From Epiperipatus broadwayi (taxonomy: Eukaryota > Onychophora > Udeonychophora > Euonychophora > Peripatidae), in assembly GCA_028023455.1 (NCBI GenBank), contig JAQFVV010000022.1, forward strand, positions 8,079,100-8,143,099: a stretch of DNA of 64,000 bases, written 5' to 3'. The position numbers and the translations under genes were made by a program. The notes beneath the pieces were generated by a model that ran no database searches, was not told the origin of the DNA, and was given only the letters and a program-made list of their open reading frames with translations. This document shows positions 1-11,459 of the stretch, one piece after another (position 1 is the stretch's first letter; every line of letters begins with the position of its first letter).

Positions 1-468
1 TTTCAAATTTGAATACTTGTTTTTTTTTTTTAATTAATATTTGGATAGATTGAAATAATTTAACATAATTTTTATTTATGTACTTACGTTTTCATAATAG
101 ATATTATGATTATTTATTTATATAAATAAAAATATTTTCAAATAATAGTTTCATTTTCATTTTAATTTTGTTCACTATATAAAATTTATTTTTGTTATTT
201 TTTTTTTTTTGCTGTATTTAGGTTTTATATAATCCATACATTCTATGTAATTATAATTTGTTTTTCAGCAGTCAAAATAAATTGATATTTATTCATTTTA
301 GATTTGCAATAATGTTCTAATCCTTAACGCATTGAAAGAAAAATATTTGTATGATTTTATTGCTTGTTTAGGATTTATGATTGAATTACATATGTTTTTT
401 AGGCTTTAATTTCATGTTATAAGTAGTTTTTTTTCTTCCTTTTATTACAAATTTATTTATTTTCACAC
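1..468. other. AT-rich non-coding DNA
   Basis: Poly-T and poly-A runs and short TA-rich stretches. I see no open frame of note, no terminal repeats and no RNA fold. Intergenic or intronic sequence. Confidence 0.6.
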
Positions 469-478
469 AAATCTGAGA

Positions 479-565
479 TATTGGTAGCCGAGTGATCAGC
501 ACAGCTGCCTTACAAGCAGTTGTTGTGGGTTCGCTTCCCCGCTGATGCTTTGACACATGAAAAAA
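479..565 (+). mobile_element. tRNA-derived SINE, + orientation
   Basis: A tRNA-like body contains an A-box-like GGTAGCCGAGTGATCAGC, an anticodon-like stem GCTGC/GCAGT closing the loop CTTACAA, and a B-box-like GGGTTCGCTTCCC. It ends in ATGCTTTGACACATG followed by a run of eight A. It is bounded by an imperfect direct repeat (aaatctgagatatt at 469-482, aaatcagagatatt at 566-579; 13 of 14 match), which is the target-site duplication expected of LINE-mediated retroposition. The T-arm does not pair fully, so this is a SINE rather than a working tRNA gene. The same family occurs on the minus strand at 20580-20689 and 36799-36904. Confidence 0.8.
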
Positions 566-579
566 AAATCAGAGATATT

Positions 580-1069
580 ACTTACTGAATTATAAATGTT
601 TTTTTGTTAAATTTTGTGGTCAATTCATCATCATCAGTAGTAGCAGTAGCCATTTGCAAAAAGGTGAGGCCATTTATAGTAGGGAAGAGGAGATAGACAG
701 ATAAAATAATAATAACACCATCACATTAGAGATGAATTTCATAATGACTATATAAACCAATCCATGAAACCTTTATATGTTGTTTATTTGATATCTTAGA
801 ATGTGGTTTATTGATTTCTTTTGTAATGAAGTTTATTTTTTGAAATATGTCAACATCTAGCCTAATTATAGTTCTCCATTGTATTTTATTTTCAACCATA
901 TCATTTTGTCATGTCTTCTTAATTAATATTGCACATCTTAAGTGTTTTTGAGATAATCTTTTAAATGTAAATAGTACCTGGCTCTCATACAACAACTATC
1001 TCAAGTTCTCTGTAAAATATATATTTTAGGAAATCATTTGTTTATGTGCCCAATCAAATAAAAATGTGC
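580..1069. other. AT-rich non-coding DNA
   Basis: No gene or clear repeat boundary. A short trinucleotide-like patch (catcatcatcagtagtagc) lies near 627-650. Confidence 0.5.
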
Positions 1070-1119
1070 CTAAATTATGATATCTAATAAGCCAAAATAC
1101 ATACTCTAAATTATGATAT
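1070..1119. repeat. 36-bp tandem duplication, second unit split by an insertion
   Basis: Unit 1 is 1070-1105 (begins ctaaattatgatatctaata). Unit 2 starts at 1106, is interrupted after ctaaattatgatat at 1119, and resumes at 4557-4582 with atatctaataagccaaaata. Fourteen plus 26 minus a shared ATAT gives exactly 36. The interruption is the element at 1120-4556, so the duplication predates the insertion and fixes its ends to the base. Confidence 0.85.
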
Positions 1120-2737
1120 TGTAACAGTCAAAAAACATGTGGCTCGTAAACATAATGCAGAATTCGATGACCACACAGAATAGCAGCACCATCAAGGTAG
1201 CAAAGCCACCCGTGGTACTGAGTTCGAACATAGTTTATCGGTTCCACAATACAATCCACGAAACAACTCATCTGATGCGACATTAGTAAATATTTCTTTA
1301 GGCACGGTGGTCAGGGATATGCAAGAGATTCATGATTATATTTTCGAGTTAGCCAATAATCAAACTGATATTAGTTAAACAGTCGTATTTATATAATCGA
1401 GGAAATATAATATAGAATGGGTATCGAATAAATGAAACGTAACTGCAGACGTATAGTTTAAAATTATTTATTAACACATTTTAATAAAACAATCATTTAC
1501 TAATAATATTTTGTGGATTCAAAGCTTCAGTAGCGGCATTTGCGACATGATTATATTTTAAAGAATACATTTATTTATTTAGACATTATTTTATATTGAG
1601 GACTTCAGTAGTGGTATTTCCGATACTGTAATGTTTACAAAAAGAATTCACTTATTTGAAGGCATAATCTAGCTACCTAAAATTCTCGAGTAAGTATTTC
1701 TAATGCATGCCTGGAGGGATTTATACCTTTGCAATGCAGGACTCTAAAGTAAGATTTAAGAGTAGCGGCGGACATATATTTATTTAATTAAAATATTTAT
1801 TTATCACTAAGGGCAAACCTTTATTTGAGAGTGGCTTATGAAGATAATGCTGAGGCGGAGTGATATATAGAATAATAAAATTAAGTAAAGGAACACGTGG
1901 TACGCTTTAGAAAGGCGATATTGAATGGCAGTATATCGAAACTGCAATGCTGCGAATGAGTTTATAAGAATGTTGGGCTGGTCTCTGCCATCGGCCCGAC
2001 GAAGTAATGTGTGACATAAGCATAACCAGGGACAAGCGGTCCATGTCGCAGTTTGCCAGCTGGCTGCATGATGTCATCAAGTCCTACAAGAGCATTTATT
2101 ATGTCCACTTGTGTAGGACGACTGGGGTTAATTTCAACCCTGAAGAATCCGGAAATTTCACGGCGGAATGGGTCATCACGTCTCTAAAACGTAACACATG
2201 TATAATGTATAAATGATTATGATGAGATTTAAATAGATTTCTAACTCGGCCCTACATTATCAACATTTACTAAAGAATGTTGGTGACTCTCAAAGAAATG
2301 TAATTTTCTAGAATTATTCATTAAGATTTTATAAATACAAAACATATATAAACTGGGAGTTATTACAACTAATATGCCAGCCATTTGCAAAGTAGTAGAC
2401 CCTGCATTACAATAAATGATGCATTGAATGCATGTTGATTTATATGAAAGTTAATTTATTTAGGAAAGTAAATATTAATGAAAATTTGACACGCATTCAT
2501 TGTTTCAAGTGATCATAGATTTAAACTTTGAAAATTGAGACAATTATGAGCATGCAATAATTAAATAATAACTATAGATAAAAATGTAGATTTTAGAAAT
2601 ACGCACCCAAGAAATATAGAGTGAGGTAAGCTAGATTATTAGATAAATTTACACATTAAATTAATTATTCAATTTTAGTTATACAAATGATAGTTTTTAC
2701 ATTTTATAATTTAGATAAGGGTACTTTAGGATTTTTC

Positions 2738-2917
2738 TTGCTATGCCGTATTACCACAAAGACGTACTAGTCTAATCTTCCGATCTTTAAGATAACATCT
2801 CCTAGTGATTTCCAGACAATGTCAATCGATAAAATGTGTTCAGAAATCATGTGGAGACATTATGTTAAAGATCGAAAGATTAGAGTAGTAAGTCTTCGTG
2901 GTAATATGTCACAGCAA
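2738..2917. mobile_element. Palindromic MITE-like element inside copy 1
   Basis: Arms 2738-2802 and 2853-2917 (65 bp each) are imperfect reverse complements, sharing for example the attaccac, tctaatctt and cgatcttta blocks, with a spacer of about 50 bp. It is absent from the equivalent place in copy 2 (about 23340-23400). No coding capacity. The arms differ at many positions, so it is not recent. Confidence 0.65.
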
Positions 2918-2918
2918 T

Positions 2919-2980
2919 AAAAAAGCAAGCCATTTTGTAGAAATCGGATAAAAAAGCAAGCCATCCTGTAGAAATCGGAT
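2919..2980. repeat. 31-bp tandem duplication
   Basis: Two adjacent 31-bp units, each with gcaagcca, then gtagaaatcggat, differing at two bases (tt/cc). The period equals that of the larger array 110 bp downstream, although the sequence differs. Confidence 0.8.
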
Positions 2981-3092
2981 GCCATTTTTGTTGTTTCTGC
3001 AAACAAAAAAAATAAAAAAATTAATATAATCAAATGTAATAACAATAAAATGTAATAGCAATAATAAAAGTAAAAAGTACATCTAAGAGTAA

Positions 3093-3602
3093 GAATAGAA
3101 AGAATATGAAAGAGGACGTCTAATAGCAAGAATAATACGAAAGAGGACATCTAATAGCAAGAATAATACAAAAGAGGACATTAATAGCAAGAATAATATG
3201 AAAGAGGACATCTAATAGCAAGAATAATACGAAAGAGGACATCTAATAGCAAGAATAATACAAAAGAGGACACCTAATAGCAAGAATAATACGAAAGAGG
3301 ACATCTAATAGCAAGAATAATATGAAAGAGGACATCTAATAGCAAGAATAATATGAAAGAGGACATCTAATAGCAAGAATAATATGAAAGAGGACATCTA
3401 ATAGCAAGAATAATACGAAAGAGGACACCTAATAGCAAAAATAATATGAAAGAGAACATCTAATAGCAATAATAATACGAAAGAGGACATCTAATAGCAA
3501 TAATAATACGAAAGAGGACATCTAATAGCAAGAATAATACGAAAGAGGACATCTAATAGCAAGAATAATACGAAAGAGGACATCTAATAGCAATAATAAT
3601 AT
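3093..3602. repeat. 31-bp minisatellite, about 16 units
   Basis: The repeating unit begins aatagcaagaataatacgaa and ends agaggacatct. Units vary mainly at one dinucleotide (acg, atg or aca), at g/t in caagaa versus caataa, and one unit has a 1-bp deletion. There are no unique spacers between units, so it is not a CRISPR array. It sits inside element copy 1 and is missing from copy 2. Confidence 0.9.
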
Positions 3603-4582
3603 GATAAATAATATGAAGATAAGTAATATGAAGAAGAGCTATAGCATGTTATTAGAGTACTCTAGAGTTTGAACACAGACAGGTACATGTTTTATAAGAA
3701 GTTTTCCGAGTCCATTGGTTTAGTAGCAAATAGTTCATGAGTGGCAATTCTTTCTTGTATTTAGATGTTTCATTTACTATAACAGCAGCAGCAGCTTTCT
3801 CATTTATTTCAGGCAGCAGATCTTCATGGTGAATTTATGATGGGCAATGGAAAGTTCGGCATCCGATAGGCCATCTCCCAATGGAGAATAATCTAGGTGC
3901 TTTTACTCGGTCATACCTTGGCAGGAACAAATTATTTTTATATTTTGGAGACTCTCAGTAATCGAGAGCAAAGCTAAAGTTTTTAGTGAATGTCTCCAGC
4001 AAGTCTAAGATGGCCTCTTTTTTTATCTTGATTTTTCACATTTTTGTTAAGGTATTTTTAGGTTCTACTTAATCTGCCCTGAGGATAATCAATGCATTTT
4101 GTTGGTTTTAATTAAAGAAAGCTGCCGTTCTATTGTTTACATTTTACATTTACTAATTACATTTTGGGGAATTTTTCTTTAATTAAATTTCAAAGACAAA
4201 AAGGGAACATAAGATCATTTTAACTTTTAATTAAATATTACATCAGATTTTTTTTTTAGAATTATTATTAAACGAAATTTAAACAAAGCAATAAATATGA
4301 ACTTTATAATCCAAAATAAATGATTAAAATTATACAAAATTATATAACTAAAAGAAATCTAAATTATATTATTTTATCCCTATTTATTGCCTTTAATTTG
4401 AGATCGAAATGTGTGTGTGTTTATGCTGAATTCTACATATATTTATACATTTTTAATATTGTTACACACACAATTCGATGGGCGGAATAGACTGGTCAAT
4501 GAGAGACGACAGAAAAAGGTGAAACTTAAGATTCGAATACGAATCTTACTGTTTCAATATCTAATAAGCCAAAATACATACT

Positions 4583-4769
4583 GATCATATGATTTTGTCA
4601 ATATATATTTAGAATCTTACAGAATGTCCTTAAATGAAAATGTTTTTACATTAAATAATATCTTTATATAAAAACTAATTTAATTGCAATTGCTATATAT
4701 CTATGATAAAATACCCTACATTTTAATTGCTTGAAAGCAGCAGAATTTGGAAGTCTAACTTATCTTATA
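4583..4769. other. AT-rich non-coding DNA
   Basis: Nothing recognised between the element's right flank and the foldback repeat. Confidence 0.5.
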
Positions 4770-4775
4770 CAACTT

Positions 4776-5290
4776 AACACTATGACCACATAAATGTGAA
4801 AAAGATAAATGATCTACAATATATGTATTTCATGCTGAACCAGCACTCACCAGTTGGTCCAGATCGCCATCTCTCACCCACATATATGCAATCACTGCTC
4901 AGTTTATATTAATATAGCAAATCTTTAAACTTTAATGGACAAGCTTCAATCTTTTTTATTCTCCGACTCTTCAGCCATCCATATCAGTGAATAATTAGCA
5001 TCAACAAAGGCTTTGAAAATTTCATTCTCAGCTTTTCAATGACATGGATGGCTAAAGAGTTGGAGAAGATTGAAGCTTGTCCATTAAAGTTTAAAGATTT
5101 AGTATCTTAATATAAACTGAGCAATGATTGTATATATGTGTGAGAGATGGTGATCTGGACCAACTAATGAGTGCTGGTTCAGCATGAAATATTTATATTG
5201 GGAATCATATATCTTTTTCATATGCATGTGGTCATGTGTATTAGTTATACAAGAGATTAAATAGCTATGAGTAGTTTGAAAGTCTGAATT
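4776..5290. mobile_element. Family A repeat, foldback copy
   Basis: The left arm (about 4776-4985) and right arm (about 5040-5275) are long imperfect reverse complements around a 55-60 bp centre. Diagnostic blocks on the left are catgctgaaccagcactca, gttggtccagatc, cagtttatattaa and taatggacaagcttcaatc; their complements recur in reverse order on the right. No protein is encoded. The same blocks recur at 17020-17290, 34138-34730, 40370-40497, 54165-54560, 56425-56540, 59915-60545 and 62460-62760, making this the commonest repeat family in the window. Confidence 0.85.
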
Positions 5291-7713
5291 TGAGTTCTTT
5301 ATAATAATTATTTACATAAAAATTTTAAATTACTAATCTTCATATTTATTTCTATATTATTTTATAAGTTTCTTATTTAATTCAGCAATATTTTTGATTC
5401 TTATATTATTTTCATAATTCACATGGAGTCAGACCAGTGCATGACCAATTTTTTTCTGTTATTATTTTTTTGGAGAGGGGGGGGTGTATTTGAAAAAATT
5501 ATTTAAATATTTATTATCAAAAATCATTACGCACCTTATTGTCCATATAATTTTTTAGAGCATGTAGCTAAACCATTGCATTATGTGGCTTAAATCTTTT
5601 AATATTGTTTGTTATTTCTCTTTTTAAATTTATGTATGGTGCATGGAATCATTTTGATTTTAAGAGTTTAAATGCTACACACGCTTCAAACAAATGAAAG
5701 AAAATTTTCTGTTTTATCTTACAAAAAATATACAAAAGTTCCAAATTCATTTTTAGCTGACAATTTAAATAAACCTTTGTTGGTAGAAAAACATTTCAAA
5801 ATTAGAAGCAGAATTTAATATATGATTGCGGGAGTATATATTTTGTTAATATTTTTGATAACCTTAATCATTAACAATTCGGTCTAAGTATACTGAACAT
5901 TGTTTTAAATCATTGTATTTAATGTTAACCAAGGAAGTCATTCTGCAAGCCTTTATATGCTCTAAGTCACCATAAACTGGTCTGTTTTTTTTTTCACTTT
6001 TATTAATTATCTAACAGTGGATGGACTAAAACTTTTGTCTTGTATTATATTAATATATGTTTGTGCTTTTATATATGATACATATAACTTTGAGTCAGTA
6101 AGATTAAAGTCCTTCTTGACTTGGTAATTGTAATATTGAAATAGATAATAGGTGTGAAAATTTTCATCAAATATAGTTCTTTGCGATCTGAGTCAATTTA
6201 TTTACTGTTATAATGAAAACACTCATCCATAGTGTATAATAACCTAAGGTTTCCATAACAATGGTATTATAAATTCTTGTTTTAGTAATTTCATAAAGCT
6301 TAACTAATTAGAAAGATTTAATTTTTTTATTGATTTCATCAATTCCCATCTTGTTTAGGTATTGACTCATACTTGTCTCTGAAATATTAAGTGGATTCCT
6401 AAAAACAATGATGAAGTTGCCTGGAATGCAAATGGTATCCTTCTATTTGTAGCTAGTTGCCAAGCTGCAGATTTTAACGGTTGTATAGAGCATCCTATTT
6501 CTCTTTGAAAACTATTCAGGACATTCATGAATTAAACATACATGTATATGCAACTACAATTTTGGGGGGAGTTTTCTATATATATTGTTTCTTGTTATTA
6601 CTATTTTAACAATGTTTCAACTGGATGCATCAAACACTGCTTATACAATAATTTTTGATAATCAATATTTTGTCATTTTTCTTTTTTTAAATTTTTATTA
6701 ATATATATATTAATGATTAAACATTCATTTTATCGCACAATATTTTTGTTTACGAAGAAATAAATTACAGCTGAAAATGAATAATATATATATAATATTA
6801 TACAAAATAATTATTTCACGGTTACAGTTTTGATGTTTTAATATTAAGAGATTTATTACCACGTGATACAATTGGATCACCTGATTAAACTAGATATGAA
6901 ATTTTTATCACTTGACATTGAATCATGTGACATTTTAACATTTTTTAATTTGAAAATATTTGAATAAAATATTTTTCTAAAAGGTGCAATTAAATCAGTT
7001 TTTTTATTTAAAAAAAGTATTTTATTTCAATAAAAATTAAAAGTAATTTGTTCCATATTTTTATAATTTATTACAAATTTAATACACTAGTTTTGATGAA
7101 CAATATTAAATGTATTTTGTAACAGAAGTTTGTTTTTTTTAAATAAAAAAAATTCTTTCAAGATAATTAATATAAAATATATTTTTTTCCACATGTTTGG
7201 AAACGTTGTCTGTGACAGTTATCCGTGTACTAATTATTACTTTACGTTTATTAAAATATTTTTCTTCGGAGATGATAGTATTACTCTGAAAGGTTGCTTG
7301 AATTGGCTCATTTATGATGTGAGGGAAACATGCATTGGTGAACATTGAAAGGAATTTTATGTCACTCTTAAGAATGATCTTGGAAATTTAATGAGGATAG
7401 ACATTAAAAAGTTTTTAATTCTATCAATACAGTTTTTTATTTATTGAAATGTGTTATATACTGTACATGTATGTTTGTGTGTTTAGTGTAGGCAAGAAAG
7501 ATAATTTTATTGCTCAATAATAAGTTTACTTTCAATAAAAAATTATATTCTCTTTGTACACTTATTGAATTTAATCATTCAACATCAAAAAAGACCTCAT
7601 GTTGCCACCTATCGTCTACTTACTAAATCTGTAACTTGTTTGAATCTAGAGCAATGAACTTTGAAATTATTTTTGCAGATCACATAAAGCACATAGGATT
7701 TTTTTTAGTTTGG
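5291..7713. other. AT-rich non-coding DNA
   Basis: Only short chance frames. There is a G-homopolymer at about 5477-5485 and TA-rich runs near 6700-6800. No inverted repeats or coding signal recognised. Confidence 0.5.
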
Positions 7714-8235
7714 TTAGATAATTAGCAGCACACTGGCTATAAAAATATATATATAGTGGCACAATGATATGGCTTTCATCATTGGTAAAAGAAATATTAT
7801 AATCCTTTTGACTCTGAATCCAGATTGCCCTTTATCTTCATTCAACACTAAAAACACAATGCCAATGTATCTGAACTTTGTAAAAATGTAATAAACAAAA
7901 GAGCTCTTAATAGAAAAGTAATAGATTGTAAAGTTATAGTCAATTATAGAGTTATGTAATGGAAATGGATTTTTTAATATCACTATCACTTTACCCTTAT
8001 GGCATATTAATGTATAAATTATATAAAAATATTTCTGAAATAATAATTTATACGTATTGTAAGAGTAGCTTACAATCCATTTAAAACCCATCTTTATATG
8101 TCTGCAGTAATAGATTAAACCCATAAAAAAAGACATAAGTTGAAATAATAGGCTAAATACCAGATATTTAATTTCATGTGCAAACATACATATAAATTCA
8201 CATCCTTGAAGTTTGTTTAATAAGCACCAAACCAT
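7714..8235 (-). other. Unexplained 173-codon open frame, probably not a gene
   Basis: One of the longest uninterrupted frames in the window. The predicted peptide is dominated by F, I, Y, L and K, as expected from translating AT-rich DNA, with several hydrophobic runs that mimic membrane segments. There is one more polar stretch (NEDKGQSGFRVKR). I recognise no family, no signal peptide I would trust and no splice signals. In DNA this AT-rich a frame of this length is uncommon but not impossible by chance. Alternatives are a fragment of an unrecognised transposon ORF or a chance frame. No homologous copy is seen elsewhere in the window. Confidence 0.12.
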
Positions 8236-8599
8236 AAAAATAAATGCTCCTTTTTAATGAAAAGCTTAAGCTTAGAAACCTCATATATATATATTGTAAC
8301 GATATATAAATATGTCGTTACATTAATTTAAAAGAAAAACAAAGTTCGCAAATAAAAATAAATATATTAAAAATCTATAAAAAAACTAAATGCTAAAATT
8401 AAAATGTTGTTAAATATATATATTCGCACAGATGCTAAACTTTAAAAATATTTTTTATTTATATAAATAAAAAAAGGTATTTGAACGTATTTTTTTTTGA
8501 TAAAAAAATACAATAGTTAAATATTAAAATATTTAATATAAGTTAAAATAAAAACAGGTATTAATTAATTCCTGTAATCTATAAATGGAAATGATTGTT
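8236..8599. other. AT-rich non-coding DNA
   Basis: TA repeats around 8285-8315 and A/T homopolymers. Nothing recognised. Confidence 0.5.
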
Positions 8600-10100
8600 T
8601 ATTATTTGAAAAACAAGCTAGCCCTCAAGGCCCTTATGTAACAAAAGTCAGATGAAAAGTTAGATAAGAGAAGAAAGAAATTTTAGCTTGACCAATGCAA
8701 ACACCAGAAATTCAGCACGGACCGTAACTGAAACACCAGAGGATTAGTGACGTATTGCCGATTGAATCCTAAGATCAAATGATAAGAGACTAATAAAAAT
8801 ATAAAAGCCAAATTATTATTATAATTGTTATCTTAGAGCTGACTATGAATAGATCGTTATAACTAGCTATATTGCAGATTTTCACGATGTGGAAGTCTGC
8901 AATAAATTTAATTTTCCGGACAACCAGCTGAGGCCTCTGGATGACAGTTTCTGACCAAATGCATGGCAAGTCGCAGTTTTATTTCAAAGAAGGAGAAAAT
9001 CTACGAAAGTGATCACAAAGATGGACTTCTCAATCTATTAAATCCGTAAAGTATGAACTATTGTATCTATCTAATAACTTTCCTAAAATTGCAAGTAATT
9101 AATAACTGAAAATAAGAACTCTTATCTGACTTAAAGAATGCAAATTCAATTATTGATATTTTTTTATGTAGATGTTTAAGCAATCATTTCCAGTTCATTT
9201 TTTTGTGTGTGTATTATGTTTTAACTAAAATGTATTAAATTTAAAGTGGTTTATAGACGCTTGCATGGATTCATTTGCGGTTAATTATATTTTGGTTTTC
9301 ATATTTGATCAAAATATATAGACATTCGATAAATAATGATACCTTACGGTGCGTATCTAAAATGTATTTATTCGGATGTCTTTTAAGTTATTGGTGACAA
9401 CGCAAGTATCTTATGGTGAATACTGTTGGTTTACTTATAAGTTTCCCTCTGCGATTGTCGGTATCAATAATTTTGTATTTTGATCGTTTATGTTTATTTT
9501 GAAATGTTTTTGACCGTGGAATCTATGTAATCGATCTATACCCAACATATTAAACAAATCTGTGCGAACGTATTTAAATGTTAAATTTAAGTCGGGCGTG
9601 AATGGCTATATAGTTTTGTAAAGTTGTATTAAGGGAGGGTAATCTTAGGTTATTCATTTCGTAGTTGAATTGGTTCAATGGATTGGATATATTTGTGTAA
9701 TTAGTAGATGTAGCAGGAGATCCGCCACGTGCAGGATTACATATATACGCCACACACCCTCTGTTTGCCTATGGATGGGTTTGTAAATCAGCAGAAGACC
9801 ACAGTCCATTCCTATGGAGTTTTTAGTTTATTGATCTACTTGCCATCAGATGTCACATTCCTGGTGGTGGAGAGTCAATGTCTTCTCTATTTCTACTTAT
9901 TGTTCAGATGTACATTCCTGACAGTATAGTATTTTGTGTTGTCGTATCATGCTACATTGAATACATGAATGTATCAGATGGATTGGCGCCAGTTGATTGC
10001 GAAATTTGTTGCCTAAGGTTAAATCAGGGAAGAATATTGTTTTTTCAAATGCAGATCTATGTAGCCTATTCATACCCGACCCTCTAAATAAAATATTAAA
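8600..10100. other. Less AT-rich, apparently single-copy block
   Basis: Base composition is visibly more balanced than its surroundings, with more CpG (for example gtcgggcgtg at about 9592 and tccgccacgtg at about 9721). Small frames at 9729-9929 (+), 9878-10087 (+) and 9897-10103 (-) overlap each other and show no known domain. I found no copy of this block elsewhere in the window. It could be an old transposon, a UTR or a regulatory region. Confidence 0.3.
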
Positions 10101-10790
10101 CATTATAGCAAGCTATTTTAAATGTAAAATTAAAAATTAAAATAAAAATCTAAATGTTAAACTTATTCCTTGAATTTAGAATGATTTTACATGTGCGTAA
10201 ATAAATATTTTTCTGTGTTAATTTCTGGCAGTGGCTTTTATTATTTTTTTATATTTATATCTAAGGTTATATATTTTATTATCTCTGCGTCTCCACTGAG
10301 CTAGTGACAATGGGCTAACGATCTAAATATGTAAATAAAGTGGAATCCTAACAGCGCGTATCTGCCTACTTTATAAATTTTTCTAGGCTCAAATGCCTAG
10401 ATGGCGCCCTTGTAGTGCAGATATTGTTTTTGCGGTTAGATTCGATCTTCACTTCATTTGGATCGTTATAATATATATCAATTATGACTTGTTTGTTGAT
10501 ATGTAGACATCATGACAACAGATAGTGATTTAGTCAATGTGGTGATGACCTAAGGTCAAATCAGTATCTAAGCAACCAAGAGTTGGAAAGCAAGGGTAGA
10601 ATTTTACTATGTAAATTTATTACATAATCTTGTTACATAACATCAACAACCAATAATTCATGTAACAATGGGCAGTTACAGTGATACCAAAGGAACATGA
10701 AAATGTGAGCTTGCTCAACAATGAAAACATAGTCGAATATAAAATCAAACCGAAGTCATTTTCCATTTTCTTTCATATTTGATCAACTGT
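10101..10790. other. AT-rich non-coding DNA with a small palindrome
   Basis: TCTAGGC-TCAAAT-GCCTAGA at about 10382-10401 is a 7-bp-arm hairpin. Otherwise no structure. Confidence 0.4.
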
Positions 10791-10791
10791 T

Positions 10792-10918
10792 ATAACAACA
10801 GCAAACAGCAAATAGCTTAATTTCAAACACTAATAAAATGGATGATGTCTTTGAAGAGTTATAACAACAGCAAATAGCTTAATTTTCAGCGCTAATAAAA
10901 TGGGCAATATGTTCAAAG
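10792..10918. repeat. Imperfect tandem duplication (about 62-68 bp)
   Basis: Two adjacent units start ttataacaacagcaa and share atagcttaat and actaataaaatgg/gctaataaaatgg. They differ by a small gap (caaacag) and several substitutions. Confidence 0.7.
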
Positions 10919-11239
10919 ATATTATCTATTCTGCATAGGATTTTAAAGCACTGAAAATTGAAACAGATTGTTACCAACGTTTAAAATGATAAAAATCAAT
11001 AAACTTTAGCAATGTAATCAAAGGATTAAATGAATTCTATAATGACAATCAAAGACAGAAAACTACAGAATAGAAAAAAGGTACATTATATAGCCAGCAT
11101 ATACTGAAGAGCGATGATATAAAACTTTCCTTTGTGTAAATTCACTCAATACCAGTCATAAGCCGAAGAAAATTTAATTTTTTTTAAATTAACAAACAAT
11201 GTGTATTAGCTAGACAAATATGCTATAAGACCGGGTGCT

Positions 11240-11450
11240 GTCTTAATTGTTCAGAGACCATGATGCTGTAACTCATTTATATGAATAATGCCTAGAAAAA
11301 TGCCTAACCTGAAGTGTCTGAATGGAACTCAAAAGGAGAGTGACGTCTGAAATGAAAACGACCTTGTCCGAGCATTATTGGAGAATGATAGAGGAGTCAT
11401 CAGAATGGGCTGTATCCATAAAGACATTGATGCTTAAACTATAGACTTTA
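11240..11450 (+). pseudogene. Decayed coding-like remnant, unknown
   Basis: From about 11320 one frame reads through polar, protein-like codons (for example NENDLVRALLENDRGVIR) with only occasional TGA/TAA stops. The mixed composition contrasts with the surrounding AT-rich DNA. It looks like the remnant of a retroelement or transposase ORF, but no motif identifies the family and I would not assign a function. Confidence 0.2.
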
Positions 11451-11459
11451 ATTAGGAAG

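Larger units (their letters stand above)
1120..4556. mobile_element. TG...CA / TIR element, copy 1 (3.4 kb, non-coding)
   Basis: The ends are TGTAACAGT and ACTGTTTCA, which are inverted repeats with one mismatch, flanked on both sides by ATAT. A second copy at 21799-24382 is alignable along its length and has the same ends and the same ATAT flanks. No transposase, gag or pol frame is visible; the longest frame (2007-2216, 69 codons) has no recognisable domain and is broken in copy 2. A palindrome AAGATTCG-AATA-CGAATCTT (4528-4547) lies just inside the right end. Two readings fit: a solo LTR or LTR-like unit with a 4-bp duplication, or a non-autonomous DNA transposon with a TA (or ATAT) duplication. 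Compared with copy 2, about 920 bp (roughly 2717-3637) is extra here and holds a MITE-like palindrome and a satellite. Confidence 0.8.

Noticed and set aside
479-565. Functional tRNA gene
   Set aside because: T-arm pairing is incomplete, an A-tail and target-site duplication are present, and sister copies exist. It is a SINE.
2007-2216. 69-codon frame in element copy 1
   Set aside because: The equivalent region of copy 2 (about 22660-22870) is broken and no domain is seen.
2860-3150. 96-codon minus-strand frame
   Set aside because: It runs through the palindrome and the satellite; low-complexity F/L-rich translation.
3093-3602. CRISPR-like array
   Set aside because: Units are head-to-tail with no unique spacers and there are no cas genes. 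It is a minisatellite in eukaryotic DNA.
1120-4556. Helitron, because of the hairpin just inside the right end
   Set aside because: The ends are inverted repeats, the terminus is not CTRR, and the flanks share ATAT instead of a bare A/T junction.
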